Shown: positions 47,496 through 56,569 of the stretch, piece by piece | Position numbering within the stretch: position 1 is the stretch's first letter | Layout: each line of letters begins with the position of its first letter | From: Erythrobacteraceae bacterium CCH12-C2 | Lineage (GTDB): Bacteria > Pseudomonadota > Alphaproteobacteria > Sphingomonadales > Sphingomonadaceae | DNA: 64,000 nt | Reading direction: 5' to 3' | Assembly: GCA_001556995.1 (NCBI GenBank) | Contig: LSKF01000122.1 | Coordinates: 1-64,000, forward strand | The notes under the pieces: generated by a model | What the model was told of the DNA's origin: nothing | The model's database searches: none | Seen by the model: only the letters and a program-made list of their open reading frames with translations | Position numbers and translations under genes: made by a program

Positions 47496-48466
47496 GGTGC
47501 GACACCTTCTGGTAGAGCGGGGGAAATCACAGGTGAGGAATCAGGCAGGCGGGTGAGTTGGATCGCCATGCGGTCTTCGCTGGTGCCGATGCTGCCATGG
47601 GCGAGCACCCGCTCCCCCACCATCAGCGGCACCTGCCGTCCCAGCGCGAGCGGGAAGCAATCACCCGGCGACAGCGCTTGCAGGCGGGCCAGCGAGAGTT
47701 CGATCTGCGCCACCTCCACATGCAAGGGCATGGGGATACCGGCAAAGGGGGCGGCCATCCCATCGGCAGGCCCACGGGAAACGCGTGGGGGCAACGGGCG
47801 TCCGGCACCCGGCAGCAGGCGCTCAAGCCGCTCCGCCGCCATCGCCAGCGTCAGCCGCCATTCGCAGCCCTGACGATTGGCGATGGTAATGGCGAAGAGC
47901 AGGCACGGCGCATCGGGGGCAAAGGGCTTGAGCCGTCCGGCGCTTTCGCTGCGCACGATCACTTCTCCGCGCACCAGCGGGACCGAAGGCGCGGGCGCAT
48001 CGCCAAGGCTGACCCGCGTGATCGCCTGTGCGATCAGTTTCGCCGCCTCCTCGATCAGCAGCGCGGCTGAGCGCGGGAGTTGTTCCGGCATCCCGCCGCT
48101 TGTCTTGCCATCCCCGCCAAACGACCGATCGGTCAGCGCGATTGCGGTGGCGAAATCGGCGCTCAGCAGCACGGTCTCAGCGCTGGTGCCGCCCAAGCCC
48201 CCGACCCTGAGCAGGCAATTGGCGGCAACTGGCCCGATCCGCATCAGCGCCGCCTCGCCGCTCAGGCTTTCCGGCTCGCCGATGGTCACATCAAGCCGGT
48301 CGCCCGACAGCAGCCCGGACAGATCATCGGCCAGAGCCTGCGACAGATCACGCCGCCACGCCGCCAGCAGGCTGGCGCGCTCTTGCGGGCGCGGGCCGCG
48401 CTTCAAAAGCTCGTCGCAGTGCTCCGCAAGGAAGCGCGCGGCCATGAAATCATGCGCCATCTTCAT
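47492..48466 (-). CDS. fliM: Flagellar motor switch protein FliM (divergent)
   Basis: A C-ring subunit that normally receives CheY-phosphate. The 324-residue protein has a divergent middle CheC-like domain and a C-terminal SpoA domain (HVEVAQIELSLARLQALSPG, then LALGRQVPLMVGERVLAHGS). The usual N-terminal CheY-binding peptide (LSQxEIDALL) is absent. The protein begins MKMAHDFMAARFLAEHCDEL instead. Identification rests on the SpoA domain and the fliL-fliM-fliN order. It overlaps fliL by four bases. Confidence 0.85.
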   Translation of the reverse strand: MKMAHDFMAARFLAEHCDELLKRGPRPQERASLLAAWRRDLSQALADDLSGLLSGDRLDVTIGEPESLSGEAALMRIGPVAANCLLRVGGLGGTSAETVLLSADFATAIALTDRSFGGDGKTSGGMPEQLPRSAALLIEEAAKLIAQAITRVSLGDAPAPSVPLVRGEVIVRSESAGRLKPFAPDAPCLLFAITIANRQGCEWRLTLAMAAERLERLLPGAGRPLPPRVSRGPADGMAAPFAGIPMPLHVEVAQIELSLARLQALSPGDCFPLALGRQVPLMVGERVLAHGSIGTSEDRMAIQLTRLPDSSPVISPALPEGVAP

Positions 48467-49071
48467 TGGACGAGGAAGCCCCGGAAATGCACCGCCTCGA
48501 TCCCGCCAAAGCCCTCGTTCTCCTCGAGCACGGCATTGATCGCCTTGGTCAGCCGCGCGGCAAGGCGCTGCTTGCCCGCGACATCATAGACCTCGGCCTC
48601 GGGCGTGGCGGCAAGCTGGGCGAGGATGGCTGAGCGGATCGCCAGCTCGTGGTTCTTGACCCATTGCAGCACCCGGCCGTCGCGGCGGGTGGAAACGGCG
48701 AGCTCGACCTGCACCAGCGCAGGCGAATCCGCGAGGTTGGAGGTGAAGCTTTCCTCGAAGGAGTAATAGGCGGTGCGATACTTGCTGCCGCCTTCACCAT
48801 AGACGGGTTGAACGGCGTCCTTTTCCTTCTCGGCGCCCGGAAGGGGATAGGGATCGGCCTCGCTTTTGAGCACCAGTTTGGGAACATCAGGCTCATCATG
48901 CCCGCCGCCCACACCGCTCAACAGCCCCATGGCGAAGGCCCCATATGCCCCGCCCGCGCCCAGCCCGAGCAGCAGCACCGCGCCGAGCACGATCTTGATC
49001 AGCCCGCCCTTGCCGGATTTGCCGCCACCGACCTCGCCATCCTTGGCAGCGCTGTCCTTGCCCTTGGCCAT
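48463..49071 (-). CDS. fliL: Flagellar basal-body associated protein FliL
   Basis: A 202-residue single-pass inner-membrane protein that encircles and stabilises the stator. A Gly/Lys-rich cytoplasmic start is followed by LIKIVLGAVLLLGLGAGGAY and a periplasmic domain (AYYSFEESFTSNLADSPALV, ending GIEAVHFRGFLVQ). It overlaps fliM by ATGA, and fliK ends 33 bp upstream. Confidence 0.9.
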   Translation of the reverse strand: MAKGKDSAAKDGEVGGGKSGKGGLIKIVLGAVLLLGLGAGGAYGAFAMGLLSGVGGGHDEPDVPKLVLKSEADPYPLPGAEKEKDAVQPVYGEGGSKYRTAYYSFEESFTSNLADSPALVQVELAVSTRRDGRVLQWVKNHELAIRSAILAQLAATPEAEVYDVAGKQRLAARLTKAINAVLEENEGFGGIEAVHFRGFLVQ

Positions 49072-49104
49072 GCGTCGTCAACTCCCTCTTGGCAAAGCGC
49101 CCAT

Positions 49105-51099
49105 TCAGGCAAAAAGGCCCCGTTCGCGCGGGCTGCCATCACCGGGCTGCGGCCCGGCATCCGCGGCGGCGGAGGTGCCGCTGCCGCGCTGCTGGCGCTG
49201 CTGCTGGTGATGGGCGAGACCGCCCTCGTCACGGCTTGTGTGTTGGCCCGAGTATGGTTGCGAACCACCTTGCCCGGACCCTGGGGAAGACCCGTAGCGC
49301 GGCTCGCCCGATCCGCTCTGGCCGCCGTTGCCGGCGAGGCTGGTTTCCGCCGCTGCGGCAACCGCGCGCTCCGCCAAGGCGGCCTGGATAGCGGGGACGA
49401 AACCGGGATCGCGGCTCGCCAGCACCACGCGCCAATCCTGCGCGCCCGCCGCCTCAAGCCGCATCGAGACCGCGCCGAATTCGGCATGGCGCAGTGTCAT
49501 TTCCGGGCGGGCAGCGCGATAGGCTTCGCGCAGATCGCCGACGGCGGTGATGGTCTCTTCGAGCTGCGGAGAGGGCACAGCGCGCGCCGGTTCCTGCGGA
49601 GCGACCGGTTCAGGCGCCGCCGCGATCACCGGCGCGGCCAAAACGGCGGTGAGCGGCGGGCTGCCAGGGGTCTGGACGAGCACGGGGTCGGAGGTTGGCG
49701 CGACGCTCGGCTCGGGGATGGCGGTGACGCTCGGCGCCATGCTGGGCACCGCGCCTTTCAGGATCGGAGCGGCGTCGCCCGCTAACCCTGACGGGGTCGG
49801 CGCGGACGGCTTGGTTGCGGGCGCGGTGCCTCCGGAAGGACCGTCTGGCTGCCCCTTGACCTGCGGTTTGTGCTGCTGGGCCAGAGGCGCTGGCCCTACC
49901 TGGTCCGGGGCGGGGGCGGGCCCAGTCTTGAGCGGTGCAGGGGCCTGCGGGCGCTGCGCGTCCTTGAGCACGCCTTTACGGACCGGCTCCGGCGCTGCGG
50001 CCATGGACGCCATGTCCTTCACGAATGGCGCGAGCGGCGCGACAGGGGACTCCCCCTTGACCTGCACGACCGAAGCGGGAGAGGACGGCGCGGGGCTACC
50101 AAGGTCCGATGTCACGGCGCTCTGAACAGTCAGCGGGGGCAAAGCCGCGCCTTTCTGAGATCGCTCGATCACCGCTATGTCGGGCTGCGCCAAATCGACA
50201 GACAGCGCGGGAACCGGGGCGGATGCTTTTGCGGGCACAGGCCCAGCAAGCGCCAGGGTTGCGAGCGGGGGCTCGGCCGCGGGGGACAAAGCAAAGGAAG
50301 GCGGCACGCGCGGCGACAGCTCGGGCAAAACCGCCTCGGGCAGGGGCGCATCGACCGGGGCGGCAAGGCTGGAGGCAGGCGACGTCAGCGCGCGCCTCGG
50401 CGGCAGCGCTGGCGGGGGCGGCTCCAGCTGCGGCGTTTGCGCGGGAGCGGGCGGCGTGCTCGGCAGCGCTGCGGTGAGGGTGAGGCCTGTCACGTCTGGC
50501 GCGGGGGCCTGCTCCGGCACCTGCGGCTCATCATCGCCCTCACGCGCATCGAATCGCGGCGGGGTGGGCGTGCCGCTTCTATCCTCGGCCAGCTGCATCG
50601 CGCGGTCTGGATCGACCCCCGACAAAGCCTGCGCAGGCGTACCCTTGTGCTCGGGCAGGTCCGGTGCCGCAGGCTGAGCAAGGGCATCCTGCGGCACACT
50701 TGCGCCGCTGGGCGGCAAGGATTTGCCGTCAGCCAGCAGGGGCGCGGGGCTGATCGGCGGCGCGTCTTGGAACGGCAGCGGCATGGTGAGCGGCGCGGTT
50801 TGCGACTGATGCTGGGGTAGGCTCTGCAAAAGCGGTTGCAGTTCAGGCATCGCGTTCAGCGGCAGGCTTGGGGCAGCCGCAGCCGGGACAGGTGCCGTCT
50901 GAACCGGACCCTCGGGCACGCTCGCCGCGGCAGCATCGGGCAGCCCTGCGGTCGCGCTTGGCATGGCGGCACCAAGCAGGCCCGCAAAATCAAGCCCGCT
51001 CGCCCCCCCGCCTCCCCCGCCAGCACGTGCGGGCGCACCCGGCAGGGGCTGTACCTGAACGCCAAATGCGGAGGAAAAGTCGGGCAATAGGGGGATCAT
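49105..51099 (-). CDS. fliK: Flagellar hook-length control protein FliK
   Basis: A 664-residue protein, very rich in Pro and Ala, secreted as a molecular ruler. Only the C-terminal FliK domain (about residues 545-610) is conserved: RPEMTLRHAEFGAVSMRLEA followed by a VVLASRDPGF segment. The rest is low-complexity linker whose length is expected to set hook length. The start is ATG 51099; the frame upstream is a shadow of fliJ. Confidence 0.85.
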   Translation of the reverse strand: MIPLLPDFSSAFGVQVQPLPGAPARAGGGGGGASGLDFAGLLGAAMPSATAGLPDAAAASVPEGPVQTAPVPAAAAPSLPLNAMPELQPLLQSLPQHQSQTAPLTMPLPFQDAPPISPAPLLADGKSLPPSGASVPQDALAQPAAPDLPEHKGTPAQALSGVDPDRAMQLAEDRSGTPTPPRFDAREGDDEPQVPEQAPAPDVTGLTLTAALPSTPPAPAQTPQLEPPPPALPPRRALTSPASSLAAPVDAPLPEAVLPELSPRVPPSFALSPAAEPPLATLALAGPVPAKASAPVPALSVDLAQPDIAVIERSQKGAALPPLTVQSAVTSDLGSPAPSSPASVVQVKGESPVAPLAPFVKDMASMAAAPEPVRKGVLKDAQRPQAPAPLKTGPAPAPDQVGPAPLAQQHKPQVKGQPDGPSGGTAPATKPSAPTPSGLAGDAAPILKGAVPSMAPSVTAIPEPSVAPTSDPVLVQTPGSPPLTAVLAAPVIAAAPEPVAPQEPARAVPSPQLEETITAVGDLREAYRAARPEMTLRHAEFGAVSMRLEAAGAQDWRVVLASRDPGFVPAIQAALAERAVAAAAETSLAGNGGQSGSGEPRYGSSPGSGQGGSQPYSGQHTSRDEGGLAHHQQQRQQRGSGTSAAADAGPQPGDGSPRERGLFA

Positions 51100-51145
51100 T
51101 CCATCATCCTTTTCTCGCGCGCAGGACCAGGCCCAAGCCGCGCGC

Positions 51146-51580
51146 TCATCGTGATATTTGCAACTTGCGTGCCAGCCCCGATGCTCCCGCCGCGTCGGCC
51201 CGCCGCTCGCGCGCCTGCGCCACCGCCAAGCGGGCTTGCCCCGCGCGCTCGGCCATGCGTTCGGCCCGCAGTTCGGCCTTGGCGAGGGTCTCGGCCTGCC
51301 ATTCGGATTGGCGCGCGGCATCCTGCGCCGCCGCACTCGCCTGCCGCGCGAGCTTGGCGAGGCTGGCGGCAAAAGCCTCACGCTCGGCCAGCGCCGCGCC
51401 TGAGGTCGCCCCCGGCTGCGACGCGATTGCGGCGAGCAGGGCGCGGCTGCGCTCGGCCAGCGCGCGGCTGCGCTCCTCGTCCTCCAACGCCTGCGCCAAC
51501 CCGCGCAGCGCCTGCTGCCGCGCAATCCGGGCGATCAGCGCCTGACGCTGCACCAGGGCAAGGCGGCGTGCTTCACGCAT
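51146..51580 (-). CDS. fliJ: Flagellar export chaperone FliJ
   Basis: A 144-residue, almost wholly helical protein rich in Ala, Arg and Glu. It is predicted as an antiparallel coiled coil and fits the stalk role of FliJ in the FliI ATPase ring. Sequence conservation is low in this family, so the call relies on size, coiled coil and position between fliI and fliK. It overlaps the fliI stop by eight bases. Confidence 0.82.
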   Translation of the reverse strand: MREARRLALVQRQALIARIARQQALRGLAQALEDEERSRALAERSRALLAAIASQPGATSGAALAEREAFAASLAKLARQASAAAQDAARQSEWQAETLAKAELRAERMAERAGQARLAVAQARERRADAAGASGLARKLQISR

Positions 51581-52907
51581 GGGCGGGAGCCATCAAGGCC
51601 CGCAGCGCTGCGTGGCTCGCCGCCAGCGGCTCCGCCGCCCCGCGCTCCTGCGTGAGGAAGGCGTCAATCGCCCCGCTGAGAGCGAGCGCCTCATCGAGCA
51701 GCGGATCGCCGCCCGCGCGGTAGGCCCCCATCAGCACCAAATCGCGCCCCGCCTCGCGCGCCGCGATCAGCGCGCGCAGGCGGCGCGCGGCAGCGGCAAG
51801 ATCGGGCGGGACGAGATCATCCATCACCCGGCTGAGCGAGGCGGGCACGTCAATCGCCGGGTAATGCCCACGGCTCGCCAGCTCACGCGACAGCACGATG
51901 TGGCCATCGAGAATCGCCCGCGCGGTATCGACCACCGGGTCGTTGGTATCGTCGCCGTCCGCCAGCACGGTGTAGATCCCGGTCACCGCCCCGCCGGTGC
52001 GGGCCGAGTTCCCCGCGCGCTCGACGAACCGTGTGACCGCTGCCAGCGCGCTCGGCGGATAGCCCCGCGCCGCGCCGGGTTCGCCCAGCACCAGCGCCAA
52101 CTCGCGCGCGGCGTGGGCGACGCGGGTGAGGCTGTCGAGGATCAGCAGCACCCGCTTGCCCTGCGCGCGGAAGTACTCCGCAATCGCGCTGGCATATTGC
52201 GCCGCGCGCAGGCGCAGGTTGGGGGCGTGATCGGCGGGGACGGCGACCACCACGATCCCGCCGCGCCGCGCCGCCGTCATGTGGCGGTGGACGAAATCCG
52301 AAACCTCGCGCGCGCGCTCCCCGATCAGCGCCACCACGGTCACGTCAGCGACGGCATGGCCCGCAATGGTATCCACCAGCACCGATTTGCCCACGCCCGA
52401 CCCGGCCATGATCCCGAGCCTTTGCCCCACCCCCATCGTCGCCAGCGCGTTGATCGCCCGCACCCCGCAATCGAAGGGCACCTGCACGCTCGCCCGCTCG
52501 AGCGCGCCCTCGCGCTGCCCGGCGAGCGGCCAGACCTCAGGCAGATCGAGCCGCGGGCCGCCATCGATCGCCGCGCCCAGCGCATCGACCGCGCGGCCCA
52601 AGAGCCCCGGCCCGACCCGCACCGCGCCGGGATTGCCCAGCGCCCGCACCCGCGCATGGGGGCGCAGCAGCATGGCATCGCCGAGCAGCATCATCAGCGA
52701 ATGGCCACCGCGAAAGCCGATCACCTCGGCGAGGCACTCCGCGCCCGCATCATTGGCGATGAGGCCCAGCGAGCCGACCGGAAGCGGCAGGCCTGCGACC
52801 TCGATCAACCCGCCATCGCAGGCGACCACCCGCCCGGTCAGCACCGGGCCATTCGCAGGCTGCGCGGCGCGCATCCGCGCCAATTCCAGCTGCAATTCCC
52901 CGATCAT
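51573..52907 (-). CDS. fliI: Flagellar export ATPase FliI
   Basis: A 444-residue hexameric ATPase that energises unfolding of export substrates. Walker A is GIMAGSGVGKSVLVDT and Walker B is RVLLILDSLTRVAHAARE. The glutamate switch region (VALIGERAREVSDF) and GRAVDALGAAIDG are typical. The start ATG 52907 overlaps the fliH stop by ATGA; the longer frame is a shadow of fliH. Confidence 0.94.
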   Translation of the reverse strand: MIGELQLELARMRAAQPANGPVLTGRVVACDGGLIEVAGLPLPVGSLGLIANDAGAECLAEVIGFRGGHSLMMLLGDAMLLRPHARVRALGNPGAVRVGPGLLGRAVDALGAAIDGGPRLDLPEVWPLAGQREGALERASVQVPFDCGVRAINALATMGVGQRLGIMAGSGVGKSVLVDTIAGHAVADVTVVALIGERAREVSDFVHRHMTAARRGGIVVVAVPADHAPNLRLRAAQYASAIAEYFRAQGKRVLLILDSLTRVAHAARELALVLGEPGAARGYPPSALAAVTRFVERAGNSARTGGAVTGIYTVLADGDDTNDPVVDTARAILDGHIVLSRELASRGHYPAIDVPASLSRVMDDLVPPDLAAAARRLRALIAAREAGRDLVLMGAYRAGGDPLLDEALALSGAIDAFLTQERGAAEPLAASHAALRALMAPAHA

Positions 52908-53545
52908 CCGCGCAAAGCCGCCGCTATGGCGCGGCGCCATTCGGCAGGGCCGTCGCTGACCGCGCCATCCGGCCCCTCGACCGTCACGCTGCCGCGCTCC
53001 AGCCCAGCATCGGGCGCGAGCCGCCACAGGCCAAGCGCCTCCTCACCCAGCATGGCAATGTCATCGGGGTGGAGGTGCAGCACGAACTGATCCGCCGCCC
53101 CGCCGATCCGGGCTGCTGCCGCATGGCAGCGGGCGAGCAAGGCTTCGCGGTCGACCGCGCACTCGGCCAGCACTTGATCGCACAGCGCCAGCACGGTCGC
53201 GGCAAGATCATCGGCGAGCACGCTCAGCGAAGCCTCATCCAGCGAGCGAAACGTCAGCCGCAGCGACCGCTGGGATAGGGTATGCGCTTCCAGCTCTGCC
53301 GCTGCCGCCGCGCGCCCCGCCGCTTCGCCCTCGGCATAGGCGAGCGCGATGGGATCGGGGGTGGGATCACGCGCTGGGGGAGGTTCAGGTGCCGGGGACG
53401 GGGCCGCGGGCTCCGGCTCGCCGAAGGGCAGCGCGGCGCGGAAACCGCCATCGCCCTCCCCGCCCAGCCGCATCACCCAAGGCGGCAGCACCGGCTGGGG
53501 CGCGGCCAGCGTGCCCAGCCACTCAGACGAATTCGCCATTGCCAT
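52904..53545 (-). CDS. fliH: Flagellar export ATPase regulator FliH
   Basis: A 213-residue cytoplasmic protein that links FliI to the C ring. The Pro/Glu-rich start is followed by a helical region and the C-terminal domain (CHAAAARIGGAADQFVLHLH, DDIAMLGEEALGLWRL, RGSVTVEGPDGAVSDG). ATG 53545 overlaps fliG by 23 bases; ATG 53539 is an alternative. Identification depends partly on position. Confidence 0.85.
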   Translation of the reverse strand: MAMANSSEWLGTLAAPQPVLPPWVMRLGGEGDGGFRAALPFGEPEPAAPSPAPEPPPARDPTPDPIALAYAEGEAAGRAAAAAELEAHTLSQRSLRLTFRSLDEASLSVLADDLAATVLALCDQVLAECAVDREALLARCHAAAARIGGAADQFVLHLHPDDIAMLGEEALGLWRLAPDAGLERGSVTVEGPDGAVSDGPAEWRRAIAAALRG

Positions 53546-54557
53546 TCCCGATCACAATCTCGCCCGCATCGGCCAGCGCGCGCGCGAGGTCGACGATGGC
53601 CTTCTGCGCCATTGCCACCTCGCTCTTGGCGACCCGGCCGCGCAGCTCGATCTCGTCGCGCACGCCATCGGCGGCACGGCTCGACATGGCGGCGAAGAAG
53701 GGGGCGCGCTCGTCTTCCTTCACGCCCTTCAGTGCATCGACCAGCTTTTCGCTGTCGACATCGCGCAGCAGGCGGCCCATCGATTGCGGGTCGAGCGCGA
53801 ACAGCATGTCGAAGGTGAAGAGCTGCTCCTCGATCTTCTCGGCCAGCGGCGAATCGCGCTCGGCAATCGCGGGGAGCACGGTGTGGCGCAGCTCGCCTGC
53901 GGCAAGGTTGATAAGGTTCGCCGCCTCGCGCGGGCCGCCCAGCATCAGCGCCGCCGTGCCGAAGGTCGCACTGATGCGTTGGGTCAGCAGCGTGTCGATG
54001 GTGGTGATCGCCTGCGCCGAAATCGCCCCGCTTTTCGCCACCCGTTCCACCACCAGCGATTGCAGCTCCAAGGGCAGCATTGCCAGCACCTCGGCAGCAG
54101 GCTCTGGTTCGATCAGCAGCAGCAGCGCGGCGATCACCTGCGGTTGCTCATCAAGGATCAGCCGCACCAGCACCGTGGGCGCGAGCCAGCGCGCCAGTTC
54201 CAGACTGCGCGGGCGGGCATCGGGCTCGATCCGCTGCATCATGCTGTCCGCGCGCGCGGGGCCGAGCGCCTTGTCGAGCAGCGTGCGCACCCGGTCGCTG
54301 CGCCCGCGCTGGGGCAGCATCTCGCGCGCCGCCTCGGTGGCGAAATCGGCGAGCGCTTCGGCCATGTGCGGCTGATCGATCTCGCCCAGCGCCATCATCG
54401 CCGCGCCCAGCTTTTCGAGCTCGGGCGGGGAGAGGCGGCTGATGAGGCCGGTCGCTTCCTCATCGCTCATCAGCATCAGGAACACGGCCGCGCGGTCGAT
54501 CCGGCTCAACAGGGCTGGGGCTGGAGCGGGGGCGGTGATTTCGGTCTCGACGCTCAT
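53523..54557 (-). CDS. fliG: Flagellar motor switch protein FliG
   Basis: A 344-residue rotor protein that contacts the stator. It has three helical domains. The middle EHPQ-type motif is DEQPQVIAALLLLI. The C-terminal torque helix keeps its charged pattern: MSSRAADGVRDEIELRGRVA, then SEVAMAQKAIVDLAR. It overlaps fliF by four bases. Confidence 0.93.
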   Translation of the reverse strand: MSVETEITAPAPAPALLSRIDRAAVFLMLMSDEEATGLISRLSPPELEKLGAAMMALGEIDQPHMAEALADFATEAAREMLPQRGRSDRVRTLLDKALGPARADSMMQRIEPDARPRSLELARWLAPTVLVRLILDEQPQVIAALLLLIEPEPAAEVLAMLPLELQSLVVERVAKSGAISAQAITTIDTLLTQRISATFGTAALMLGGPREAANLINLAAGELRHTVLPAIAERDSPLAEKIEEQLFTFDMLFALDPQSMGRLLRDVDSEKLVDALKGVKEDERAPFFAAMSSRAADGVRDEIELRGRVAKSEVAMAQKAIVDLARALADAGEIVIGNGNGEFV

Positions 54558-56206
54558 GCCGCGCGCTCCTCGGGGCTTTCGAGCATCCGCTGGAGCGCTT
54601 CGACCGCGCGCTCGGGCTGGCTGGCTGCAAGCTGACGGGCGAGTTCGACCTGGCGCGGCAAGTCTCCGAGCGGGGTGCCGTTGTCGGACGCGCGGTCGTC
54701 TGCCGCCTCACCGTCGGCGATCATAGCCAGAGCGGGTGCATCTTCAGATGCGGACACGGGCGCAGGCTCGCCCTTGCCCTTGCGTTGGCGCTTGCCGATC
54801 AGCGGGCGCACCGCAAACAACAGCACCAGCAGCACCGCCAGCAAGGCGGCGCCATAGCGGACCACCATCGCGAACCACGGCTGTTCGTAAAAGGCGGGGG
54901 GTTCCAGATTGACGGGCTCAAAGGTGCTCGCCACCACCTCCACCCGGTCACCGCGCTCGGCATCGGCGCCCACCGCCGCACCGACGAGCGCTTCGAGCTG
55001 CTGCGCGGTGAGCGGGGCAGCGGCTTTCAGTGCCTTGTTGCTGACCGCGACCGCGACCGACAGCTTAGTCAGCCCGCCCGGGCGCGCGGTGGTCACGGCG
55101 ACTTCGCGGCCCAATTCATAGCTGCGGTCAACCGCGCTTTCTGTGTCGGTCGCCGTGCCCGGCGGCGGCGTGGGCTGGGGCGCGCCATCGACCAGCTGCG
55201 CCTGCGGCGGCGGGGTGTTGGCAGGCACGCCCGGCACGCCTCCCACTGGCCCGGCCGCCGCGCGCGTGGCATTGCGCTCGCTCTCGTTGCGAACCACGCC
55301 TTCCTTCTCATAGGTCTCGCGCGCCGAAGTCACTTCGGTCTGATCGAGTTCGACCTGCACCTGCGCAGAGAAATTGCCTTCGCCCAGCAAGGGACGCAGC
55401 AACCCGTCGATCTGTTCGCGCAGCTTGGCCTCATGCTCGCGCTGGAGCGTGAGGCCCTCGCCTTCCGCCGTTTTCGGGTCGGAGAGCAGCCGCCCGTTCT
55501 GATCAACCACCCGCACCGCATCGGCGCTCATCCCCGGCACCGAGGCGGCGACGAGGTTCACAATCGCGGCGACCTGCGGCGGCGAAAGGCTGCGCCCGCT
55601 CACCAGCCGCACCATCACCGAGGCCGAGGGCGGATTATTGTCGCGCACGAAGACCGAGCGTTCGGGTGTGGCGAGGTGCACGCGCACAGACTCGATCCCG
55701 TCGATCTCGCGGATCGTCAGCATCAACTCGCGTTCGCGCGCCAGCCGCAGCCGCTCGCCTTCGAGCGTGCGCGAGGTGCCGAGCGGCATGGCGTCGAGCA
55801 TCTCCGACGCGCCTTCGGGGGCGGCGATCCCGGCATTGCTGGCGACCAGCATCTTGGCGCGGTAAAGATCGTCCTCCGCCACCGACAGCGCGCCGGTGCC
55901 ATTGTCGATCGAGTAGCCGATCCCGCTCGCCTCCAGCGTCTCGACCACCTTGGCGCGGTCGGCATCGGTGAGGCTGGTGTAGAGCACGCGCTCGGGGCCG
56001 GAGGACAGCGCTAGCCACAGCGCGCCCGCTGCCGCCAGCGCGCCGACCGCCGCCAGTGCCGGGAGCGCGCGCGAAAGGGCGGGCTTGCGCGCGAAATCGG
56101 CCAGTGGCTCAGGCACTAGGGTGCGCCAGCCGCCGAGGGGGGCAGCAGCTGGCGCGGGGGGAAGACCTGCGGGCTCGGCAGGCACGGGAAGCGCAGCGTC
56201 GGCCAC
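54554..56206 (-). CDS. fliF: Flagellar MS-ring protein FliF
   Basis: A 550-residue protein forming the MS ring. It has two membrane segments (LAAVGALAAAGALWLALSSG near residue 40 and VVRYGAALLAVLLVLLFAVR near residue 450) around a periplasmic ring domain. YTSLTDADRAKVVETLEASG and LARERELMLTIREIDGIESV are family motifs, as is REVAVTTARPGGLTKLSVAV. It follows fliE after three bases. Confidence 0.94.
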   Translation of the reverse strand: MADAALPVPAEPAGLPPAPAAAPLGGWRTLVPEPLADFARKPALSRALPALAAVGALAAAGALWLALSSGPERVLYTSLTDADRAKVVETLEASGIGYSIDNGTGALSVAEDDLYRAKMLVASNAGIAAPEGASEMLDAMPLGTSRTLEGERLRLARERELMLTIREIDGIESVRVHLATPERSVFVRDNNPPSASVMVRLVSGRSLSPPQVAAIVNLVAASVPGMSADAVRVVDQNGRLLSDPKTAEGEGLTLQREHEAKLREQIDGLLRPLLGEGNFSAQVQVELDQTEVTSARETYEKEGVVRNESERNATRAAAGPVGGVPGVPANTPPPQAQLVDGAPQPTPPPGTATDTESAVDRSYELGREVAVTTARPGGLTKLSVAVAVSNKALKAAAPLTAQQLEALVGAAVGADAERGDRVEVVASTFEPVNLEPPAFYEQPWFAMVVRYGAALLAVLLVLLFAVRPLIGKRQRKGKGEPAPVSASEDAPALAMIADGEAADDRASDNGTPLGDLPRQVELARQLAASQPERAVEALQRMLESPEERAA

Positions 56207-56209
56207 CTA

Positions 56210-56569
56210 TCAGCCTCCCATCCGCATGATGTCTTGGTAGGCGGTGAGCAGCTTGTTCCTCACCTGCAAGGTCGCCTCGAAGGCCACGCCCGCTTCCTGC
56301 CGGGCGAGCATCACCTGCGCGATATCGGTCACCTGCCCGCGTTCGTAGGCGACCTGCATCGCGCCCGAATGCGCCTGCACCGCGCTCACCTGCCGCAGCG
56401 CGGTGTCGAGTGTGGCGGCAAAGCCCGCGCCGGGGGCCTGCGCCGGGGCAAAAGCCCGCGCGCCCTCGCTCGCCGCGCGCACTTGGCGCAGCGCGCTGCT
56501 GCGCGCGAGCACCTGACTGCGGAGGGCCATGATGTCATCAATACCGAAGCTGGCGCGCACCATGCTCAT
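56210..56569 (-). CDS. fliE: Flagellar hook-basal body protein FliE
   Basis: A 119-residue protein linking the MS ring to the rod. The C-terminal helix [20 protein letters not shown] followed by MRM is the family signature, and [20 protein letters not shown] precedes it. It overlaps the upstream regulator gene by ATGA, so regulator and structural genes share one mRNA. Confidence 0.92.
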   Translation of the reverse strand: MSMVRASFGIDDIMALRSQVLARSSALRQVRAASEGARAFAPAQAPGAGFAATLDTALRQVSAVQAHSGAMQVAYERGQVTDIAQVMLARQEAGVAFEATLQVRNKLLTAYQDIMRMGG

